Shown here: positions 41,196 through 46,153 of the stretch, piece after piece
Numbering within the stretch: the first letter of the stretch is position 1
How the letters are laid out: every line of letters begins with the position of its first letter
Source of the DNA: Deltaproteobacteria bacterium
Lineage (GTDB): Bacteria > Desulfobacterota > Desulfobulbia > Desulfobulbales > Desulfurivibrionaceae
Direction of reading: 5' to 3'
Length of the DNA stretch: 46,153 bases
NCBI GenBank assembly: GCA_021811385.1
Contig: JAJZPC010000013.1
Coordinates: forward strand, 1 to 46,153
Program-made: the position numbers and the translations under genes
The notes under the pieces: model-generated
Told to the model about the DNA's origin: nothing
Databases searched by the model: none
Seen by the model: the letters and a program-made list of their open reading frames with translations, nothing else

Positions 41196-42439
41196 GCGCC
41201 GCCTCCCTGCTTGGTGTCGGCGGCCCGGGCCACGCTCTGCATTGTGCGGACGCCGCGCAGCTCTTCCTCGGTGTAGAGCAACCGGGGCGAAGGGTTGACG
41301 CCTTCGCTCACTGCCCGTTGCACCGCCTTGTGGATCTCGAAAAATTCCTCGCTGCTGATATCCCTGCCGCCCAACCCTCCGACAAAGGAGGCGAGCACGG
41401 GCGGCGCCTCCGCCATCCCGTACAAGGCGGAGGCCAGCTCCCCATGCAGGATGCCGCCCTTGCCCGGGGAAAGATTCTGGTCGATCACGGCAACCCCTTT
41501 TTTGCCTGCCAACGCCCCACGCAGGGCTGCGGCCGGGAAGGGCCGCACCAGCCGGGGCCGCACCAGCCCCACCTTTTTGCCCGCCTCGCGGAGCCGGTCC
41601 ACCGCCTCCTTGGCTTTGGTGGCAAAGGAGCCGATCATCACAAAGACGATCTCGGCATCCTCGCTTTTGTAACACTCGAGAGCGGTGTAGCTCCTGCCGA
41701 ACAGTCCGGCAAACTCTTGGCCCAGCTCTTCGTAGACCCTGATCCCTTGCAGGGAGGCGAGGTGCGCCTCGTAACGGAAATAGGAATAAGCCGCCCCCTC
41801 CAGCACCGCCACCCCTTCGCTCAAGGGCTCGCCACCCCGGAAACGGATCGAGCCCGGGTTGAAGGGGGGGAGGAAACGGTCCACCTCCGCCTGGGTGGGA
41901 ATCAGCACCGGCTCCCGGGTAAAGGAGAGGTAGAAGCCATCCAGGTTGACCAGTACCGGCAAGCGCACCGTGGGGTGCTCGGCCAGCCGGTAGGCGATGA
42001 GCAGGTTGTCCAGCACCTCCTGGCAGGTGGCGCAGTGGAGCTGGAGAAAGCCGCAATCCCGCATGGCCAGGACATCGTTGTGGTCCGGCTCCAGGGTGAT
42101 GGGCGAGGAGAGACCCCGGGAGACATTGACCATTACCAGGGGCACCCGCCAACCTGCCACGGTGTAGAGCATCTCCGTGGCATAGAGCAGGCCCTGGCTT
42201 GAGGTGGCGGTGAAGACCCGCACCCCGGTAACCGCTGCGGCGCCCGCGGCGGTGAGCATGGAGTGCTCGGACTCCATGGTGACCATCCGGCATTCCAGTT
42301 CCCGGCCTTCGATCCAGTTGGAGAGGGTTTCGATGATCTCGGTCTGGGGGGTGATGGGAAAGGCGGGCAGATAGTCGATTCTGGCCAGCCGCGCCCCCCA
42401 GGCGGCAGCGCCGTTGCCGGTGAGCAATTTCCGGGTCAT
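41192..42439 (-). CDS. 2-oxoacid:ferredoxin oxidoreductase, alpha subunit
   Basis: 415-residue pyruvate/ketoisovalerate-type alpha chain. The N-terminal pyrimidine-binding motif is AFPITPQTEIIETLSNWIEG with MESEHSMLTAAGAAAVTGVR, and further conserved segments are TSSQGLLYATEMLYTVAG, VNVSRGLSSP, EPDHNDVLAMRDCG and IGSFATKAKEAVDRLREAGKKVGLV. The start giving MTRKLLTGNG is chosen because the 84 bp before it belong to the end of the gamma-delta gene; the overlap is 4 bp (ATGA). Substrate specificity cannot be read from the sequence; the adjacent amino-acid dehydrogenase suggests branched-chain or aromatic 2-oxoacids. Confidence 0.93.
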   Translation of the reverse strand: MTRKLLTGNGAAAWGARLARIDYLPAFPITPQTEIIETLSNWIEGRELECRMVTMESEHSMLTAAGAAAVTGVRVFTATSSQGLLYATEMLYTVAGWRVPLVMVNVSRGLSSPITLEPDHNDVLAMRDCGFLQLHCATCQEVLDNLLIAYRLAEHPTVRLPVLVNLDGFYLSFTREPVLIPTQAEVDRFLPPFNPGSIRFRGGEPLSEGVAVLEGAAYSYFRYEAHLASLQGIRVYEELGQEFAGLFGRSYTALECYKSEDAEIVFVMIGSFATKAKEAVDRLREAGKKVGLVRPRLVRPFPAAALRGALAGKKGVAVIDQNLSPGKGGILHGELASALYGMAEAPPVLASFVGGLGGRDISSEEFFEIHKAVQRAVSEGVNPSPRLLYTEEELRGVRTMQSVARAADTKQGGGA

Positions 42440-43353
42440 GGTGTTTCCCCCTGGGCCGCGGCTTCCTCTTCGGGCACGGCACTGATGGCATGGGCAGGGC
42501 ACTGGGCCAGACAGACCAGGCATCCCTTGCAGTGACCATAATCGATGCGCGGCCTGCGCTCGTCATCCACCTGGATGGCGCCCTCCGGGCAGAAGGTGGA
42601 GCAGAGCCACCAGCAACGGTTGCAGCGGGATCCATCGATTATCGGCCGCTCCGTCCGCCAGAGGCCGGTCTGCGACAGCTCGCTGGTGGCTGCGGCATGG
42701 ATGGCCGGGGCGCTCAACAGCGGCTCTTCGCAGGCAAGGGTCAGCCAGCCGGGCGGCGTGTACTCCCCGGCGGAAACCGGGCCTCCTTCGTGTACCGCGC
42801 CGCGATGCGCGGCCAGGGAAGCATAGGCCATGCGGGCCACGCCGAGATTGGTTGCCACCAGCTCCGGGCCCAGGGGGGCAAGCTCTTCTTGCACCGCCTC
42901 GGCGAGAAGGTCGATGTTCAGCTCGGGAATCAGGGCCGCGGCCCCACCGGCGCAGGCCGCGCCGCGGAAGCGCAGTTCGTTTTCGGGCAAACCAGGCAGG
43001 GTGAAGACCGGCCCTTGCAGGTTGAGGCGTTCCCGCCAGAGGGACGGTTTTTCGTGGCTGTGGATGAGAAAGGCTGTTTGCGGCTGAGCGCCGGAAAGCA
43101 CGCCTGCGCCGGGCATGGCCAGGAGATGGTCGTCGGCGACGATGATCAGGTCGGGGCGGCTGATGACGCCGCGTTCGAGGATGGGCGTCCGGCCGGCGCG
43201 GACATAGGCAAAGATCGGCGCGCCCCGCCGTTCCGCGCCGTAGCGCGGGGCATCCTGCACCTCAAAGCCGGCCAGGAAAAAGGCACTGCCGAGGATGCGG
43301 CCGGCGGTTTTCATGCCCTGGCCGCCGCGGCCGTGCAAGCGGATGCGGTACAT
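42436..43353 (-). CDS. 2-oxoacid:ferredoxin oxidoreductase, fused gamma-delta subunit
   Basis: 305 residues that join two subunits often made separately. The gamma part (about 1-185) begins IRLHGRGGQGMKTAGRILGSA and includes the family segment EVQDAPRYGAERRGAP. The delta part (about 235-290) is an 8Fe ferredoxin: CNRCWWLCSTFCPEGAI and CKGCLVCLAQCPAHAI supply two [4Fe-4S] clusters, with extra Trp residues in the first loop. It accepts electrons from the TPP subunit and passes them to soluble ferredoxin. It overlaps the alpha gene by 4 bp and follows the dehydrogenase gene by 15 bp. Confidence 0.93.
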   Translation of the reverse strand: MYRIRLHGRGGQGMKTAGRILGSAFFLAGFEVQDAPRYGAERRGAPIFAYVRAGRTPILERGVISRPDLIIVADDHLLAMPGAGVLSGAQPQTAFLIHSHEKPSLWRERLNLQGPVFTLPGLPENELRFRGAACAGGAAALIPELNIDLLAEAVQEELAPLGPELVATNLGVARMAYASLAAHRGAVHEGGPVSAGEYTPPGWLTLACEEPLLSAPAIHAAATSELSQTGLWRTERPIIDGSRCNRCWWLCSTFCPEGAIQVDDERRPRIDYGHCKGCLVCLAQCPAHAISAVPEEEAAAQGETP

Positions 43354-43368
43354 GGCTCCTCCTTTCCT

Positions 43369-44481
43369 TTAGAAAATCCCCCACCGCTTATAGGTCATGG
43401 CCCGTTCCACCCGGCGGGTGGCCAGATTGATCGCGGCCTGCCGGGGCATGATCGCATCCTGCCTGGCCTCCACCAGCACCTGCTGGGTGTTGTCGCGGAT
43501 TTTTTCGGCAATGGCGCGGAAGGCCTCGGTCTGGGTGGAACCGTGGTACTCCATGGCCGCGCAGATCACCCCGCCGGCATTGGCGATGAAATCCGGCAGA
43601 CAAAGGACGTCCCGGTCATGGAGATAGTGCTCCGCGCCGAGGGTCAGGGGGATATTGGCGCCCTGGGCCACCAGCCTGGTTTTCAGCCGGTGGATATTGT
43701 TTTCATGCAGCACATCGGGACGGGCTGCCGGCACCCAGATCTCGCATTCCAGATCGATGATCGCGTCCCGGTCCGCCTTGCAGCCCCCGGGATAATCCAG
43801 GACCGAGCCGCCCTGGTTCTTGATGCGGATCAGCTCCTCAATCTTGATCCCGGCCGGGTCATGGAGGGTGCCCCTTGAATCGGAGGCCCCCACCAGGCTC
43901 ACCCCCCGCTCGGCGAGAAAGCGGGCGGTATGCTTGCCCACCGCGCCGAACCCCTGCACCACCAAGCGGGCGCCGGTGAGGGAGAAATCGCAAAAGGGAA
44001 TGGCCGTCTCCACGGCCTGGCACAGTCCCCAGCCGGTGGCGCCGAGCCGGGCCGGGGGGATGCCGCCCACCTCGCAGGGCAGGCCGACCGAACGGCCGAT
44101 CTCATCCTTGATCCAGGCCATGCACTCTTCGTTGGTGCCCATGTCCGGCCCGAAGATGTAGTCCTCCTCCCGGCGCAAGGCAAAGGCAAAGGCGCGGATC
44201 AACCGTTCCTTGTCGGCCCGGGCCATCTTCGGATCGCCCTGAAGCACGGATTTGCCGCCGCCGTGCGGCAGGCCCGCGGCCGCGTTCTTCATCGTCATGG
44301 CCCTTGCCAGACGGGCGCATTCACCGGTGCTCACGTCCTCGGCCATGCGCAAGCCGCCGATGGCTGGGCCGCAGGCCACGTTGTCCACCACCAGCACGCC
44401 CTTCAGGCCGAGTTGCGGCTGGGAGACATGGATCACCTTGGCCGGGCCCAGTCCATCCCCGAGAGCAAAAATATCTTCCAT
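43369..44481 (-). CDS. Amino-acid dehydrogenase, Glu/Leu/Phe/Val family
   Basis: 370-residue NAD(P)-dependent oxidative deaminase (amino acid to 2-oxoacid + NH4+). The catalytic lysines lie in MKNAAAGLPHGGGKSVLQGDP, a wording closer to Leu/Phe/Val dehydrogenase, while GPDMGTNEECMAWIKDE is more like glutamate dehydrogenase. The Rossmann motif is VVQGFGAVGKHTARFLAERG. The length also fits the short leucine-type enzymes better than 420-450-residue glutamate dehydrogenases. AAGGAGG precedes the ATG, and a near-consensus promoter lies about 80 bp upstream. As first gene of the operon with the 2-oxoacid oxidoreductase, it probably supplies that enzyme's substrate. The substrate amino acid is inferred, not shown. 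Confidence 0.92.
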   Translation of the reverse strand: MEDIFALGDGLGPAKVIHVSQPQLGLKGVLVVDNVACGPAIGGLRMAEDVSTGECARLARAMTMKNAAAGLPHGGGKSVLQGDPKMARADKERLIRAFAFALRREEDYIFGPDMGTNEECMAWIKDEIGRSVGLPCEVGGIPPARLGATGWGLCQAVETAIPFCDFSLTGARLVVQGFGAVGKHTARFLAERGVSLVGASDSRGTLHDPAGIKIEELIRIKNQGGSVLDYPGGCKADRDAIIDLECEIWVPAARPDVLHENNIHRLKTRLVAQGANIPLTLGAEHYLHDRDVLCLPDFIANAGGVICAAMEYHGSTQTEAFRAIAEKIRDNTQQVLVEARQDAIMPRQAAINLATRRVERAMTYKRWGIF

Positions 44482-44560
44482 GCCCCATCCTCCTTCCTCA
44501 TGCCGAGTCCGGCGTTTTCCGGCAGCGATCCCGGCGCGGACGCAAGGACGTTTTTCTTTC

Positions 44561-44590
44561 AGTACAGCACAAGGGGGGAAGCGTTGTCAA
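44561..44590 (-). promoter_or_regulatory. Promoter of the amino-acid oxidation operon
   Basis: On the minus strand a consensus -35 TTGACA (44590-44585), an 18-bp spacer and an extended -10 TGC-TGTACT (-10 hexamer 44566-44561). Transcription should start near 44554, leaving a leader of about 70 nt before the dehydrogenase ATG. Confidence 0.75.
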
Positions 44591-44772
44591 ATCCAATCAG
44601 CGGTCGGTGGGGCCTGGTTTTTTCCCGGGGCGACAGGGCCGGAATCGCGCCGGATCTTTCCGCGGTGTTTTTGGCTTTGTGTCCGGGGGATATATTTGCT
44701 AGTGTGATTTCTTCAACGTCTCCGGAAACCCGGGCTTCCCCCGCGCTTTGCCGCGTTATGCGAGAAATGAAC

Positions 44773-45483
44773 ATGAATCAATGGAACCAGCTTACGGATG
44801 TTTTTGGATGCAGATGGAGTGAAGATGCAATCCCGGAGTGCGCCGCCGACAATATCTGTATCGCATGGCCCTCGATTATCAACTGCATTGAAAAGGTTTT
44901 TGACAAGCCGGCCCGGCTCAAAGCCTTGGATTTCGGCTGCGGAGGCGGGCTGTTTTGCCGAAAACTGCACGAAATGGGCTTTGCGGTAACGGGTTACGAC
45001 GAGTCGGAAGACCTTGTTAAAGCTGCCCGCGTCAATATCCCCGAGGGGGTGACGGTAACCGACTCAGCCGCTCTCGCGGCACGGCGAGGGCAGTATGACG
45101 TGATAACTTCCATAATGGTGCTGCAATTTGTCCATGATATCGAAGCAACGGCGGAAAAGATCATCTCCCTCCTAAAGCCCGACGGGTTACTCGTCCATGC
45201 TGTTTTTAACCCCGAATTCATCGAGGAAAACTCGGGCAATCCTGTTTTTACGGGGTTTGAGGATGGCCGGACCGGGTATATGGAGCTGAAAAAAGGGGTG
45301 AGGATCCCTGTGTGCAACCGGACTGACTCGGAATACCGGGATATTTTCGAGAGGTTTGGCTGCAAGGAAATATATCGCGACCTCCCTCATTTCACTACGG
45401 AGTTTCTAGGCAAATACACGATGCCGTTTTCAACCGAAAAACCGGAATATCTCATCCAGGCCTTCAGGAAAGAAGGAAGATAA
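44773..45483 (+). CDS. Class I SAM-dependent methyltransferase
   Basis: About 236 residues. The SAM-binding core is clear: motif I ALDFGCGGGLFCRKLHEMG, motif II acidic residue in VTGYDES, then YDVITSIMVLQFVHDIEAT and LLKPDGLLVHAVF. It resembles the small-molecule (UbiE/COQ5-like) class, but no substrate is evident. Two further in-frame ATGs (44758, 44767) lie just upstream; 44773 is chosen because GAGA is 7 nt ahead of it, and this start is uncertain. The open frame continues far upstream only as antisense of the dehydrogenase gene. It is followed at once by a strong terminator, so it is transcribed alone. Confidence 0.85.
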   Translation: MNQWNQLTDVFGCRWSEDAIPECAADNICIAWPSIINCIEKVFDKPARLKALDFGCGGGLFCRKLHEMGFAVTGYDESEDLVKAARVNIPEGVTVTDSAALAARRGQYDVITSIMVLQFVHDIEATAEKIISLLKPDGLLVHAVFNPEFIEENSGNPVFTGFEDGRTGYMELKKGVRIPVCNRTDSEYRDIFERFGCKEIYRDLPHFTTEFLGKYTMPFSTEKPEYLIQAFRKEGR

Positions 45484-45486
45484 GGC

Positions 45487-45511
45487 GCAAGTTTCGCGTA
45501 CTTGCTTTTTT
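45487..45511 (+). terminator. Rho-independent terminator after the methyltransferase gene
   Basis: 6-bp stem GCAAGT (45487-45492) / ACTTGC (45500-45505) with a 7-nt loop, followed by six T. It is 4 bp after the stop codon. Confidence 0.9.
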
Positions 45512-45605
45512 ATCCGAGAGCGGCAATGCTAAGTTGTACGCAATGCAATGCGAGAGAGTTTTTTTTAGCTTTTTCATTATTAAGCGTCCATCAGGGAGAG
45601 AAAAA

Positions 45606-46153
45606 ATGCCTCAGCCGGAAAATACGTTCCCGCCCAAGGAAATAGCCCTGCTTGAGATGCTTTCCCTGGTGTACGAGGAAATGGATATCGATGCCATCGA
45701 GGAGCGCTTTGTCAATCTTACCGCCGATATCTTCGGTTTTGACCGGGTGGGCCTTTTTTTCGTGAAACATCGCAAGGGAATGTTGCAGGGAAAACTGTGC
45801 CGGGGGTTTGATGCAGGGACCATCAGCTCTCTCCAGATTCCGGTGACGGCCGACAACCTGTTGACCAGACCGCTGGTGACAGGGTTTCCTGTTTTTAAAC
45901 AGGAGGAGGCGGCAGCCGATCCCTATATTCTCAAGATGGGCCTGACGAATTTCGCCCTTGTTCCCATCGTGAACAAGAAGCGCCTTTCCTGTTGGCAGAT
46001 CCTCAAATGCTATAAAAACGAGTGCCCGGCGTTCGGCAAGCGATGGCTGCGCTGCTGGCTGGTGCCGGGAACCAAGTGCGGCGATATTCCCCTGGATGAT
46101 TACGGGAAAAAAGAGCAAATGTGCCGGGAGTGCGAGGTCTATGCCCAACAGGA
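45606..46153 (+). CDS. GAF-type sensor protein with Cys/Trp-rich insertion, 5' part only
   Basis: The frame is open from ATG 45606 to the window edge (182 codons), preceded by AGGGAGAG. I translated it by hand: it begins MPQPENTFPPKEIALLEMLS, then a GAF-like region (FVNLTADIFGFDRVGLFFVK ... GLTNFALVPIVNKK). From about residue 135 there is a segment with many Cys and Trp: CWQILKCYKNECPAFGKRW, then CW, KCGD and CRECEVY. This spacing is like the small two-CW motif seen in anaerobe sensor proteins, which may bind a metal or cluster. In signalling proteins a GAF start is usually followed by a kinase, GGDEF or HTH output, which lies beyond the window. The opposite-strand open frames here are shadows. 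Confidence 0.75.
   Translation, partial: MPQPENTFPPKEIALLEMLSLVYEEMDIDAIEERFVNLTADIFGFDRVGLFFVKHRKGMLQGKLCRGFDAGTISSLQIPVTADNLLTRPLVTGFPVFKQEEAAADPYILKMGLTNFALVPIVNKKRLSCWQILKCYKNECPAFGKRWLRCWLVPGTKCGDIPLDDYGKKEQMCRECEVYAQQ

Noticed and set aside
41196-42635. Upstream extension of the beta-subunit frame (792 codons in total)
   Set aside because: The extension crosses the alpha gene in another frame and gives low-complexity sequence. The beta protein starts naturally at 41195, where it overlaps the alpha stop by 4 bp.
43930-44772. N-terminal extension of the methyltransferase frame
   Set aside because: The extension is antisense to the amino-acid dehydrogenase and lacks methyltransferase resemblance; the SAM domain starts after 44773.
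1-46153. Integrated mobile element, prophage or defence island
   Set aside because: No integrase, transposase, phage structural gene, restriction or CRISPR-associated motif was seen, and gene order is operon-like throughout.

Overview
The window is high-GC, gene-dense bacterial chromosome. Protein families (Hyb-type periplasmic [NiFe] hydrogenase with a full hyp set, TRAP transport with a TatT lipoprotein, 2-oxoacid:ferredoxin oxidoreductase, several multi-domain sensor kinases, a CxxCH heme sensor) fit an anaerobic, hydrogen-metabolising Desulfobacterota bacterium, most likely of the Desulfobulbales. That assignment is inference from gene content: no rRNA, tRNA, CRISPR array, transposase or phage gene is visible.

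Layout. 1-11.9 kb is a hydrogenase locus: the 3' end of the NrfD/HybB-type membrane subunit, the catalytic large subunit, its endopeptidase, a NarL-type response regulator, a c-heme (CxxCH) sensor kinase, then hypA-B-F-C-D-E. The locus contains two copies of a small palindromic repeat; one separates hypC from hypD. 11.9-13.9 kb holds a promoter, a monoheme cytochrome c, a porin-like outer-membrane protein and a terminator. 14-24.5 kb holds an M48/TPR lipoprotein protease, a Cys-containing hypothetical protein, a GAF/HD-GYP protein, a phospholipase-D-like protein, a hybrid kinase overlapping an Hsp20 gene, and a secreted protein with three pentapeptide-repeat blocks. 24.5-24.7 kb is a non-coding stretch with 15-bp direct repeats and a long hairpin.

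24.9-30.6 kb holds metF, a half-size PnuC-like membrane protein, a SlyD/FKBP isomerase with its own strong terminator, and a TRAP operon (TatT-like lipoprotein, DctP, DctQ, DctM). 30.6-38.5 kb holds a tandem DUF1566 protein, pcm, an unknown six-helix membrane protein, a second NarL-type regulator, a VWA protein with two OmpA-like domains, and a DUF47-PiT phosphate pair. 38.5-44.6 kb on the minus strand is one tightly overlapping operon: amino-acid dehydrogenase, 2-oxoacid:ferredoxin oxidoreductase (fused gamma-delta, alpha, beta), acyl-CoA synthetase. The window closes with a SAM methyltransferase, a terminator and the 5' part of a GAF protein with a Cys/Trp-rich insertion.

How the genes work together. 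The first 12 kb builds and matures a hydrogenase, and probably senses the periplasmic redox state through the heme kinase. The minus-strand operon looks like oxidative conversion of amino acids to acyl-CoA, giving NAD(P)H and reduced ferredoxin. The rest is envelope maintenance, stress response and signalling. Nothing here is a clear-cut new defence or mobile system. The items most worth a second look are the heme kinase inside the hydrogenase locus, the triple pentapeptide/CxxC protein, the structured element at 24.5 kb, the half-size PnuC and the amino-acid oxidation operon.
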